Origin: Pseudomonadota bacterium
GTDB taxonomy: Bacteria; Myxococcota_A; Polyangia; GCA-2747355
NCBI GenBank assembly: GCA_016702545.1
Contig: JADJDT010000025.1
Location: 1-63,141, forward strand
DNA: 63,141 nucleotides
Direction of reading: 5' to 3'
Made by a program: the position numbers and the translations under genes. Position 1 is the stretch's first letter. Each line of letters opens with the position of its first letter. Below the pieces are notes generated by a model. It was not told the DNA's origin and ran no database searches. It saw only the letters and a list, made by a program, of their open reading frames with translations. This document shows positions 27,401 to 35,366 of the stretch, piece by piece.

Positions 27401-27440
27401 ACGTCCGGCGCGGCTGCGCGTGTGGTCGGGTAGCTCGCGG

Positions 27441-27469
27441 TTGACACCCAGCGGGGCCCGGACTAGAAA
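27441..27469 (+). promoter_or_regulatory. Sigma-70-type promoter of tRNA-Pro
   Basis: TTGACA at 27441-27446 and TAGAAA at 27464-27469 have a 17-base spacer. The expected start is about five bases before the tRNA. Confidence 0.8.
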
Positions 27470-27479
27470 AGCGGCGCAT

Positions 27480-27554
<75 letters not shown>

Positions 27555-27561
27555 CAGCGGG

Positions 27562-27602
27562 GGGGCGCCGCGTCTTGGACGACGGCGCCCCTTTCTTTTT
27601 TC
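27562..27602 (+). terminator. Rho-independent terminator of tRNA-Pro
   Basis: GGGGCGCCG pairs with CGGCGCCCC. An inner CGTC-TTG-GACG extends the stem, and CTTTCTTTTTTC directly follows. This is the one canonical stem plus T-tract terminator that I see in the window. Confidence 0.9.
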
Positions 27603-27676
27603 TTGCTCCTGTCAACGTCTCTCGCGCGCGCCCATCACGACGAAAGGCGGTGTTCCAGCGCCATGACCACGCCATC

Positions 27677-28558
27677 ATGACTCAACCGCGACCGCTGATT
27701 CTGGTGACCAACGACGATGGGGTGCTCTCGGATGGCTTGAATCGGCTGGCGGAGGCCTTGGTCCCCGTGGGCGAGGTCATCGTCTGCGCGCCCTCGCGCC
27801 AACAGAGCGCTGTCAGCCATGGGATCAGCCTGCACGAGCCGCTGCGCGTGCGCACGCTCGGGCCCCAGCGCTATGCGGTGACCGGTACGCCCGCCGACGC
27901 GGTCTTCCTCGCGCTGTGCGAGATCTGCCCGCGGCGTCCAGATCTCGTCATCTCCGGCATCAACCACGGGACGAACCTCGGCACCGACGTGTTCTATTCG
28001 GGCACCGTCGCCGCGGCCGTGGAGGCGGCGCTGCGCGGGATTCCGGCGCTCGCGATCTCGCAGCAGTTGCCCTCGATCCACGACGTGTCGCCACAGGAGA
28101 GCGAGGAGTGGCAAAAGGCCAACCCGTGGGATCCGCTCGAGCACCTCAGCCCGGCGCTGGAGGGCCTGCTGCTTGAAACGGCCGAGTTTGCCGCCGGGCT
28201 CGCGCGCACCGTGCTCGCGCGGCCGCTACCGCCACGCGTCGTGCTCAACGTCAACGCGCCGAATCGCGCCAGCCGCACCTTCCACGTCACGCGGCTCGGT
28301 CAGCGCATGTACCGCGGCTGCGTCGAGCGCCGCGTCGACCCGCGCGGCGCGCCCTACTACTGGTTGGGCAATACGGTCGAGGAGGAGCTGGACCCCGTGG
28401 GTACCGACAGCTGGGCCCTGGCGGCCTGCTGCTACTCGGTGACGCCCGTGCGTCTGGACTGGAGCGTGGACCCCACCTTCGTCTGGGGCGCCGAGGTGCC
28501 GGGCTTCACGCGCCTGCTCAGCCGCGAGACCGCCGCGGCGGCGGGGCAGGGGCGCTGA
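27677..28558 (+). CDS. surE: 5'/3'-nucleotidase SurE
   Basis: 293 residues from ATG 27677. SurE dephosphorylates nucleoside 5' and 3' monophosphates in stationary-phase salvage and repair. Metal-binding VTNDDGVLSDGL, SAVSHGISLHEPLR and the SGINHGTNLGTDVFYSGTVAAA signature are all present. A longer-than-usual loop (about 125-150) contains ESEEWQKANPWDPLEHL. The order surE-pcm-nlpD matches the classical enterobacterial order. pcm begins four bases downstream. Confidence 0.95.
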   Translation: MTQPRPLILVTNDDGVLSDGLNRLAEALVPVGEVIVCAPSRQQSAVSHGISLHEPLRVRTLGPQRYAVTGTPADAVFLALCEICPRRPDLVISGINHGTNLGTDVFYSGTVAAAVEAALRGIPALAISQQLPSIHDVSPQESEEWQKANPWDPLEHLSPALEGLLLETAEFAAGLARTVLARPLPPRVVLNVNAPNRASRTFHVTRLGQRMYRGCVERRVDPRGAPYYWLGNTVEEELDPVGTDSWALAACCYSVTPVRLDWSVDPTFVWGAEVPGFTRLLSRETAAAAGQGR

Positions 28559-28562
28559 GCCG

Positions 28563-29249
28563 ATGGGTCGCGCCGCGACGCCCGGCGGCGGGAGCGATCG
28601 CCTGGCCGTCCAGCGCGCGGCGATGGTCGAGACGCAGCTCGTCGGGCGCGGCGTCTGCGCCGCGGAGGTGCTGCGGGCGATGCGCGAGGTGCCGCGCCAT
28701 CTCTTCGTCGATCCCGCCGACCTCGACCAGGCCTACGATGATCACCCGCTGCCGATCGGCCACGGCCAGACGATCTCACAGCCCTACATGGTCGCGCGCA
28801 TGGTCGAGCTCTGCGCGCTGCGCGCCGAGGACCGGGTGCTCGAGGTCGGCGCCGGGAGTGGCTACCAGGCGGCGGTACTGGCGCGCTGCTGCGCGTGGGT
28901 CTACTCGCTCGAGCTGTTGGGTGCCCTGGTGCAGCGAGCCCGCAGCGCGCTCGAGCGCGCGGGTGTGCGCAACGTCACGGTGATCGAGGACGATGGCTCG
29001 CTCGGCTACCCGCAGGAGGCGCCCTACGACGCGATCGTCGTGGCGGCCGGCGCGCCGGCGGTGCCGCCGCCGCTGCTCGATCAGCTACGCGTCGGGGGCC
29101 GACTGGTGATCCCCGTCGGTGCGGGTCGCGGTCTGCAGTGCCTGCAGGTCCACGAGCGCCGCGCGGAGGGATGGCGTTGGCGCGAGGACACGCCCTGCCG
29201 CTTCGTCGATCTGCGCGGACGCTACGGTTGGCAGGAGCGCGAGGACTGA
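28563..29249 (+). CDS. pcm: Protein-L-isoaspartate O-methyltransferase
   Basis: 228 residues. It repairs isoaspartyl residues in aged proteins, using S-adenosylmethionine. Motifs seen: the PIGHGQTISQPYMVARM substrate motif, SAM-binding VLEVGAGSGYQAAVLA, VYSLELL, and the post-motif region PYDAIVVAAGAPAVP. Four bases after surE. The stop TGA at 29247-29249 is the exact start of palindromic element copy 3. Confidence 0.95.
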   Translation: MGRAATPGGGSDRLAVQRAAMVETQLVGRGVCAAEVLRAMREVPRHLFVDPADLDQAYDDHPLPIGHGQTISQPYMVARMVELCALRAEDRVLEVGAGSGYQAAVLARCCAWVYSLELLGALVQRARSALERAGVRNVTVIEDDGSLGYPQEAPYDAIVVAAGAPAVPPPLLDQLRVGGRLVIPVGAGRGLQCLQVHERRAEGWRWREDTPCRFVDLRGRYGWQERED

Positions 29250-29395
29250 AGAGGTGTCCATAAATCTGCTGCGCGGCCCGACCGCTGCGTTGCCGCTGCG
29301 CTCCGATGCTCACGTACCAGCCCGTACGTTCCGCTTCGGTGCTCGCGGCGCCTTGCGCTCGGGCCTGCTCGCGACGATTTCTGGACGCCTCTTGA
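29247..29395. repeat. Palindromic element copy 3 (149 bp) between pcm and the nlpD-like gene
   Basis: The left end is TGAAGAGGTGTCCATAAATC, and the right end, read in reverse complement, is TCAAGAGGCGTCCAGAAATC. The core holds GCGTTGC, hairpin ACGTAC-CAGCCC-GTACGT, and GCGCCTTGC. The first three bases are the pcm stop codon, and the last few overlap the likely TTG start of the next gene. It matches copy 4 (45810-45958, inverted) with a single mismatch in 149 bases. Confidence 0.9.
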
Positions 29396-30090
29396 AGGCT
29401 GGCCCTGCGGCCTGGGCGCTGCTGGCGATCTGGGTCGCCGTCGGCGCCTGCGGTGGTGGGCTGCCGCCGCGTGCCGCGGCGCCCAGCCCACCGCGCCCGC
29501 TGCGCGGCACCTGGTACGTGGCGCAGGCGGGCGAGCGCCTCGCCGCGCTGGCGGATCGCTTCCGGGTCCCGCTCGACGATCTCGAGGAGCTCAACGGCCT
29601 CGCCGCGGCCGATTCGCTGGCGCCGGGACAGCGCGTGTTCGTCCCGGAGCCGGAGCGCGTCATCGCGCGAGGACCTGCGCGCGTCGCCGGCGCGGTGCCC
29701 GCGGCGCTGCCGATCGCGCTGACGTGGCCGCTCGAGGGGGCTAGCCTGAGCTCGCGCTTCGGCCGACGCGGCAGCGGTGTGCACGAGGGGCTCGACCTGG
29801 TGGCGCCGGCGGGCACGCCGGTGCTCGCCGCCGCCGCTGGTGTGGTCATTTACGCGGGCTCCGGCGTGCGCGGCTACGGCAACCTGGTGCTGCTGCGCCA
29901 TCGCGGTGGGCTGGTGACCGTCTACGCGCACAATCGCCGCAATCACGTGCGTGAGGGGCAGGGGGTGCGCCGCGGCGAGGTGATCGCCGAGGTCGGTCGC
30001 ACCGGGCGCGCCAGCGCCAACCACCTGCACTTCGAGCTACGCCGCGGAGAAGAGCCGATCGACCCGCTGCCCTACTTGCCCGCGCGCTGA
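29392..30090 (+). CDS. nlpD: NlpD-like lipoprotein: LysM plus M23 peptidase
   Basis: About 232 residues, starting at TTG 29392. Its frame is open further upstream through the palindromic element, so a GTG at 29254 inside the element is an alternative start. MKAGPAAWALLAIWVAVGAC is a lipoprotein signal. LysM spans about 40-85 (GTWYVAQAGERLAALADRF ... LNGL). The M23/LytM domain (about 120-228) keeps HEGLD and HLHFE, so zinc ligands look intact, unlike E. coli NlpD, which is a non-catalytic amidase activator. It probably cleaves or regulates cleavage of peptidoglycan cross-links. Third gene of surE-pcm-nlpD; the rpoS that follows in enterobacteria is absent. Confidence 0.88.
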   Translation: MKAGPAAWALLAIWVAVGACGGGLPPRAAAPSPPRPLRGTWYVAQAGERLAALADRFRVPLDDLEELNGLAAADSLAPGQRVFVPEPERVIARGPARVAGAVPAALPIALTWPLEGASLSSRFGRRGSGVHEGLDLVAPAGTPVLAAAAGVVIYAGSGVRGYGNLVLLRHRGGLVTVYAHNRRNHVREGQGVRRGEVIAEVGRTGRASANHLHFELRRGEEPIDPLPYLPAR

Positions 30091-30214
30091 GCGACCGGCG
30101 CGCTCGTGCCACGAAGGAGGAGTTGTTCGACGACCGCGAGCTGTTCTACAAGCAGCAGCGCAGTCACTCTGGCCGTCGGCAAGCGGATTCCCACCCCAAT
30201 AGGTCGTTCTCCCG

Positions 30215-31387
30215 ATGGCTATTCCTCATAACAAGCGTCTTGAGTTCATCGATCTCCTGCGTGGCTGGGCCGTCGTGGTGATGATCGAGACGCACATCGT
30301 GAGCGCGACGATCCTGCCCGCCATCAGGCGCACCAACAGCTTTCGGTGGGTCAACTTCGTCAACGGCTTGGTGGCGCCATCCTTCCTCTTCGCCGCGGGC
30401 CTGGCCTTCGCCGTGACCCAGCAGCGAAGGGTCGACGCCCCGCTGGCCCTTGGTCTGCCGCTCGTCAAGCAGCTCGGTCGCCTGTTCTTCCTGATCGCCG
30501 TGGGGTACCTGCTGCAGCTACCACGCTTCAGCTTTGCGAAATTGGCCCACGAGACGACGGGCGACGAGTGGCTGGCCTTCTTCCAGACGGATGTCCTGCA
30601 GTGCATTGGGGTCAGCCTGCTGTTGCTGTTCGCGTTGCTGGTGACGGTGCGAAGTGCGCGGAGAATGTATGGCCTGTTGCTGGGAATCGCGGTCGGGGTG
30701 GTGTTCGTCTCGCCCGTCGTGTGGGGCCTCGACGCCCTGTCGCTGGCTCCGGCCCCCATCGCTCAGTATCTCAATGGCCGGAATGGATCGCAGTTCCCGC
30801 TCTTCCCGTGGTCTGCATTCCTCTTTGCCGGGGCGATCTTCGGCTACTGCTTCATGCAGGCACGCGCGCGGGCGGGGGCGCAGTCGCAGCAGGGGACGGA
30901 AGGACGGTTCATGGGACGGGTGACCGCCGCCGGCTTGGTGCTGAGCGGCGCCGCGCTCGTGGTCGAGTCCCTGGCGGCATCACGGCATCGGGCTCCCGGC
31001 TACTGGCGGTACAGCCCGAGCTTCTTCTGGCTGCGCTTGGGCCTGGTGCTGATGCTTTGCGCCGCGATGTTCTTCTATGAACGGAGACGCGGGGTCGGCG
31101 CCCGTTCACCCGTGACCTTGATCGGAAGGCGATCGCTGCTAGTGTACGCGACCCACCTGCTGTTGATCTATGGCAAGTGGGGGACCTTCGGTTTTCGTCG
31201 CTGGGCAGAGGCCTCGTACGGCTACGGCGCAGCGCTGCTGGCATCGCTGATCTTGCTGTTGCTGATGTATCTCCTGGCGCTCGGCTGGGATTGGGTGCGG
31301 CGGCAGGATCCACGGCTCAAGCTGGGTCTTCAGCTCGGCGCCTTGGTGACGGCCGTCGTGCTCTTCTTCTTCGGCAAGGGATCGTAA
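30215..31387 (+). CDS. Integral membrane protein, heparan-alpha-glucosaminide N-acetyltransferase-like (DUF1624-type)
   Basis: 390 residues with about ten membrane helices. The N-terminus RLEFIDLLRGWAVVVMIETHI is the conserved first helix of the HGSNAT-like/acyltransferase-3-related family, with a conserved Asp and His. Other landmarks are FLFAAGLAFAV, FPLFPWSAFLFAGAIFGY, LIGRRSLLVYATHLLLIYG and a C-terminal helix. It presumably transfers an acyl or acetyl group to a sugar or envelope polymer. Codon use includes many more A/T third positions (MAIPHNKRLEF is ATGGCTATTCCTCATAAC) than its neighbours, suggesting a different origin. It has no operon partner on the same strand. Confidence 0.78.
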   Translation: MAIPHNKRLEFIDLLRGWAVVVMIETHIVSATILPAIRRTNSFRWVNFVNGLVAPSFLFAAGLAFAVTQQRRVDAPLALGLPLVKQLGRLFFLIAVGYLLQLPRFSFAKLAHETTGDEWLAFFQTDVLQCIGVSLLLLFALLVTVRSARRMYGLLLGIAVGVVFVSPVVWGLDALSLAPAPIAQYLNGRNGSQFPLFPWSAFLFAGAIFGYCFMQARARAGAQSQQGTEGRFMGRVTAAGLVLSGAALVVESLAASRHRAPGYWRYSPSFFWLRLGLVLMLCAAMFFYERRRGVGARSPVTLIGRRSLLVYATHLLLIYGKWGTFGFRRWAEASYGYGAALLASLILLLLMYLLALGWDWVRRQDPRLKLGLQLGALVTAVVLFFFGKGS

Positions 31388-31423
31388 CCCCTTCGCACGC
31401 GCCCTGACCGCCTGCTTCAGGGT

Positions 31424-31446
31424 CCGCTACGCTACGCTACGCTACG
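31424..31446. repeat. Pentanucleotide microsatellite GCTAC x4 at the mrfB stop codon
   Basis: On the minus strand the sequence reads GTAGC repeated four times, starting with the TAG stop of the YprB-like gene. A five-base period puts TAG in all three reading frames within 20 bases. Confidence 0.8.
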
Positions 31447-32716
31447 TCGTTGCCGATGATAGCTTCTGCTGCAGGCGCTGCAGCCGGCGCAGCAGGGCGA
31501 GATCGCCGGTGGCGAGACCCGGGGCTGTGCGCACCAGCGCCAGCGCGCGTTCCAGCTCCCCGGTGACGTGCTCGTGGTATTTGGCCAGGGCGACGTGTCC
31601 GCTGCTGCTGTGCGGCAGCTCGTGACGGTAGTGCTCCCACAGCGGCTCCAGGGCCGCCGTGCGGCCGCTGCGGCGCAGGTGAGCCGCCAGCGCTACCGTG
31701 GCCCGGTGGCGCACGTGCCCGGGCAGGGTGCGGGCCAGCGCGCGCTGCAGGCAGGCCTCGCCGAGCGCCGCGTCGCCGCGGCGCAGGTGGCGCGTGCCGG
31801 TGGCGCAGAGCTCGGCCGCGTCCTCGGCCCACTGCAGCGGATCGAGCACCTGGCGCGTCACGCGCTCGAGCAGCAGCGCCAGCGAGCCGACGTCGCGGTG
31901 ATTGTGCTCCGCGATGCGCTGGATGCCGCCACGCTGGCCATGGCGCAGGAACTCGGCGTAGAGCGCGGGCACATCGGCACCGTCGATGTCGTGCTCGCGT
32001 TCGCGGCTGAGCATCTCTCGCTCGACCGTGACCAGCCGGCAGTTGGTCAGGCGGTGGGCGAAGTGGTGGCGGCAAAGGGCCAGCAGATCGAGGTGGGCGT
32101 GCGCCAGCGCCAGTGGCTCGCGGTGCAACGCGGCGCGCAGGCGCAGGAGCGGCAGGTCGAAGCTCGCGCCGTTGTAGGTCACGAGCAGGCGCGCGCGCGC
32201 CAGATAGGGCGCCAGGCGGCGCAGTACCTCGGCCTCGCGCTCGGGGTGCTCGACGAAGAGCTGTTCGATCGCGAGGCTGCCGCCGGGGCCCCAGAAGCCG
32301 CCCACCCCGATCAGGAAGACCACGGTGCCGGCGCTGCGGGCCAGTCCGGTGGTCTCCGTGTCGAGGAAGAGCAGCTCGTCGGCGGCGAGCGGCCGCTCCC
32401 CCGAGCTCAGCGCCGGGGAGGCGGCGAGCGCCGCGAGCGCGGTGAGGCGCTCGCTGAAGCCCGCGTCGGCGACGAGCGCGGGTGTTACGGCCGCCGGGTA
32501 GTCGGGCGCCGAAAAGGGCTCGGGTGGGCGCGGAGCTGGGCTCGCGCTGGCGCCGCGCGCTGAGCGCTCGAGCTGCAGAATCTGGCGCTGGAGCGCGCGC
32601 ACCAGCTGATCGGGGCTGCGCTGGGCGGGGGGCGGCGTCAGCACGGGCGCCTGCGCGGCCCCGACTGGGGGTGCACTGGCCGGGTAGGCGCGCCGCAGGC
32701 GCTCGACGAGCCTCAC
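31442..32716 (-). CDS. YprB/MrfB-like 3'-5' exonuclease (RNase H-like fold)
   Basis: About 424 residues. GTG at 32716 overlaps the helicase stop as GTGA. The exonuclease domain (about 95-280) has LLFLDTETTGLA (motif I Asp-Glu), LVTYNGASFDLPLLR (motif II) and a HNHRDVGSLALLLE motif III region, consistent with DEDD nucleases. A C-terminal TPR-like part (RHLRRGDAALGEACLQRALA, SGHVALAKYHEHVTGELERALAL) follows. In Bacillus the YprA-YprB (MrfA-MrfB) pair repairs mitomycin-type DNA damage outside UvrABC. The coupled arrangement with the helicase supports the same role. Confidence 0.88.
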   Translation of the reverse strand: MRLVERLRRAYPASAPPVGAAQAPVLTPPPAQRSPDQLVRALQRQILQLERSARGASASPAPRPPEPFSAPDYPAAVTPALVADAGFSERLTALAALAASPALSSGERPLAADELLFLDTETTGLARSAGTVVFLIGVGGFWGPGGSLAIEQLFVEHPEREAEVLRRLAPYLARARLLVTYNGASFDLPLLRLRAALHREPLALAHAHLDLLALCRHHFAHRLTNCRLVTVEREMLSREREHDIDGADVPALYAEFLRHGQRGGIQRIAEHNHRDVGSLALLLERVTRQVLDPLQWAEDAAELCATGTRHLRRGDAALGEACLQRALARTLPGHVRHRATVALAAHLRRSGRTAALEPLWEHYRHELPHSSSGHVALAKYHEHVTGELERALALVRTAPGLATGDLALLRRLQRLQQKLSSATT

Positions 32717-35181
32717 TGCGGCACCACGCGGAGCGTGGCGGGTGAGCTGCGCTGCAGCGCGGTCGAGAGGCGGGCGGCGTCGGCCTTGATCACCGCGCTG
32801 CGTCCCGGTCCGACACAGGCCGGGCAGCCGGCGCGGCAGGGGCACCGGGCCAGCTGATGGGCGGTCCGGCTGAGTAGCTCCGGGGCGCACTCGTAGAGTC
32901 GCTCGCTCAGGCCGGTCCCGCCGGCGTAGGCGTCGTAGAGGAAGAGCGCCAGCGGCGCGCTAGGATCGGCGGCGGCGAGCGGCTGCGCGGCGCGTTGGTC
33001 GAGGCCAGCGTACCAACCGCCATGGGCCTGCGCGACGGCGTGGCCGAGGTCCTGGCGGTCGCTCATCAGCAGCACGACGGCGGCCGTGCGCAGGCAATGC
33101 GCGTAGGCCAACGCGGCGGCGGCCAGCGCCGCCGGTCCGCAGCCGAGCGCCGCCGCGAGCGCGGGCTCGAGGGTCAGCCAGAACGCGCTGGTGTGCAGCT
33201 CGCGGTCCGGCTGGTTGACCTCGCCGTAGCCGATGTTCTCGTGGGTGTGGAGCTTGATCTTCTTGAAGCCGACCACACGCTCGACCAGGTGGACCTCGCC
33301 CTGGGCCAGGGGCGCGCGCTGCTGCAGCAGCTCGAGGATGCGCAGTCGCCGCTGCACCATCGCATCGGTGAAGTAGTCGACGTTCACCGCTTGCACATAG
33401 GCCTTGCGCTGCTCGTGGTCGAGCTGCAGCACCTCGTACTGCAGCCCCTCGATCTGATGAATGGCGTGGTCGTGAAGCGCCTGCGGCGCATCGCGGTAGT
33501 CGACCTCGGCCAGCACCTCGGCCTGGCTGCGCTCGACGACGAGGAAGTTCTCGTCGAGTGGACCGCGCAGCGCGACGTCGTTGGCGGGAAACTGCGCGCC
33601 GACGTAGTGGTAGCTCTCGCGTCCGCGGTGTAGCAGCCCGGCGTCGGCCAGCGTGGCGAGCGCGGCCTGCGCCTCCGCCGCGGCGAGCGAGCCATAGGCC
33701 TCGCGCTGCGTGAAGGGCAGCTCGTAGGCGGCGCATTTGAGGTGCGGCACGAGCACGGCGACGTTGTCCGGATCGGTGCAAGCGTGCTCGACGCCTTGGC
33801 CGAAGAGATAGTCGGGCTCGGTCGCGACGAACTGGTCGAGCGGGTCGCTGCCGAAGACGAGCAAGGCCAGACTGGGGCGGAGCTGGCGGCCGGCGCGACC
33901 GGCGCGCTGCCAGGCGGCCGCGCGGCTGCCCGGCCACCCGGCCATCACGACGGCGTCGAAGCTGCCGATGTCGATGCCGAGCTCGAGCGCCGAGGTCGCC
34001 ACGACGACGTCGGTCTCGCCGGCACGCATCGCGCGCTCGACGGCACGGCGGCGGTCCGGCAGATAGCCGCCGCGATAGCCACGGACGCGCTGGCTCGCCT
34101 CGCGCGCTGGCGCTTCGCCGCTCTTGGGTGGGGCCGCCGCGCTGGAGAGCAGCGCGTGCAGCGTCGGCGGCGGCTCGGCCAGCCGTTGCTCGCGCTGCTC
34201 GTCGGCGCGCAGGGTCTCGCGCAGATAGTGCACCGCGACCTCGACCGAGCGCCGACTGCGGCAGAAGAACAGCGTGTTGACACCCTGCTGCACCAGCTCG
34301 CGGGTCAGCGCACAGGCGGTCTTGAGACAGCTCGCTCGCAAGCCCAGTCCGGGGTCGATCGCCGGCGGGTTATAGAGCACGAGGTGCCGCTCACCGCGCG
34401 GCGCGCCGTTGTCGCCGACGCCTTGCACGGGTGAGCTCCAGAGCTGCGTCGCGAGCTCGGCCGGGTTGGCGATCGTCGCGCTGGTGGCCACGAATCGCGG
34501 ACTGGCGCCGTGAAAGGTGGCCACGCGCCGCAGCCGGCGCAGCACGTGGGCCATGTGGCTGCCGAACACGCCGCGGTAGCTGTGCACCTCATCGACGACG
34601 ATGTAGCGCAGGCCCGCCAGGAACTCCGCCCAGAGCGGGTGGTGCGGCAGGATGCCGGCGTGCAGCATCTCCGGATTGGTGGCGAGGATGCGCGCGCGGC
34701 GCGCGGCCCGGCGTTCACCGGGCGGCGTGTCGCCGTCGTAGACGGCAATGCCGAGCGGCAGCTCGAGCCCCCGGGCCAGGGCACGCGCCGTCTCGATCTG
34801 ATCGCGCGCCAGCGCCTTGGTTGGAAAAAGGTAAAGCGCGCGCGCGGTCGGATCGGCGAGCAGGGCGTCGAAGACGGGCAGGTTGTAGCAGAGGGTCTTG
34901 CCCGAGGCCGTCGGCGTGGCGACGACGAGGTCCTCGCCCCGCTGGAGCGCGGCGTAGGCCGCCGCCTGGTGGCGATAGAGCGTGACGATCCCCTGGGCGG
35001 CGAGGGCCTGGCGCAGGCGCGGGTCCAGCGCGGCCGGAAGCGGCTCACTGCGCGCGGCTTCGGGCGCGAGCAGGCGATGCGCGACGATCTGGCGCCTGTG
35101 AGGGCCGCTCAGCCAGCGCTCGACCAGGGGCGTAATCGGGGAGGTCGCGGTGGGCTGATCGATGCGGGGGGCTGCTGGCAT
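32713..35181 (-). CDS. MrfA/YprA-like superfamily 2 DNA helicase
   Basis: About 822 residues from ATG 35181. Motif I TPTASGKT, the LYLFPTKALARDQ motif, DEVH box VVDEVHSYRGVFGSH, SAT motif III, C-lobe ATSALELGIDIGSFDAV and QRAGRAGR are all seen. The C-terminal DUF1998/MZB-like domain ends with the four-Cys cluster CPCRAGCPACVG (about 790), the zinc site typical of MrfA. The family unwinds 3'-5' and acts with MrfB in removal of mitomycin adducts. An inverted repeat lies just upstream of the start. Confidence 0.9.
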   Translation of the reverse strand: MPAAPRIDQPTATSPITPLVERWLSGPHRRQIVAHRLLAPEAARSEPLPAALDPRLRQALAAQGIVTLYRHQAAAYAALQRGEDLVVATPTASGKTLCYNLPVFDALLADPTARALYLFPTKALARDQIETARALARGLELPLGIAVYDGDTPPGERRAARRARILATNPEMLHAGILPHHPLWAEFLAGLRYIVVDEVHSYRGVFGSHMAHVLRRLRRVATFHGASPRFVATSATIANPAELATQLWSSPVQGVGDNGAPRGERHLVLYNPPAIDPGLGLRASCLKTACALTRELVQQGVNTLFFCRSRRSVEVAVHYLRETLRADEQREQRLAEPPPTLHALLSSAAAPPKSGEAPAREASQRVRGYRGGYLPDRRRAVERAMRAGETDVVVATSALELGIDIGSFDAVVMAGWPGSRAAAWQRAGRAGRQLRPSLALLVFGSDPLDQFVATEPDYLFGQGVEHACTDPDNVAVLVPHLKCAAYELPFTQREAYGSLAAAEAQAALATLADAGLLHRGRESYHYVGAQFPANDVALRGPLDENFLVVERSQAEVLAEVDYRDAPQALHDHAIHQIEGLQYEVLQLDHEQRKAYVQAVNVDYFTDAMVQRRLRILELLQQRAPLAQGEVHLVERVVGFKKIKLHTHENIGYGEVNQPDRELHTSAFWLTLEPALAAALGCGPAALAAAALAYAHCLRTAAVVLLMSDRQDLGHAVAQAHGGWYAGLDQRAAQPLAAADPSAPLALFLYDAYAGGTGLSERLYECAPELLSRTAHQLARCPCRAGCPACVGPGRSAVIKADAARLSTALQRSSPATLRVVPQ

Positions 35182-35190
35182 GTGCCTAAC

Positions 35191-35224
35191 CTGTACAAGT
35201 GTGAGGCGGTGAAGGAATGTACAG
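35191..35224. promoter_or_regulatory. Inverted repeat CTGTACA-N20-TGTACAG upstream of mrfA
   Basis: CTGTACA at 35191-35197 and TGTACAG at 35218-35224 are perfect complementary seven-mers. Each has its own internal TGTACA palindrome, ten bases upstream of the helicase ATG. The position and symmetry suggest an operator with two half-sites two turns apart, possibly damage-responsive. I cannot match it to a known LexA box. Confidence 0.45.
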
Positions 35225-35309
35225 TAGTGCTGGCGTCGTCGGTCGGTCAACTTCCCCGGCGACCGCGCTCCGGGGGCTGCGGAGCCGTAGCGACAGGGCC
35301 AGTCGCGCT

Positions 35310-35339
35310 TTGACACGTTGCGCGCGCTCGCAGTACAAG
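35310..35339 (+). promoter_or_regulatory. Putative promoter of yicC-gmk-rel
   Basis: TTGACA at 35310-35315 and TACAAG at 35334-35339 have an 18-base spacer. The yicC ATG is 28 bases further on, with GGAG as ribosome-binding site. Confidence 0.65.
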
Positions 35340-35366
35340 CGCTCACCGCGCGAAGTGGAGATTTGA

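Noticed and set aside
35191..35224. Inverted repeat upstream of mrfA as a known LexA box
   Set aside because: It matches none of the LexA consensus sites I know (for example CTGT-N8-ACAG or GAAC-N4-GTTC); kept only as an unnamed operator candidate.
32713..35346. Longer helicase start at 35346
   Set aside because: The extra 55 residues (MSACTASARN...) are not helicase-like and would cross the inverted repeat and the divergent yicC promoter; ATG 35181 is better.
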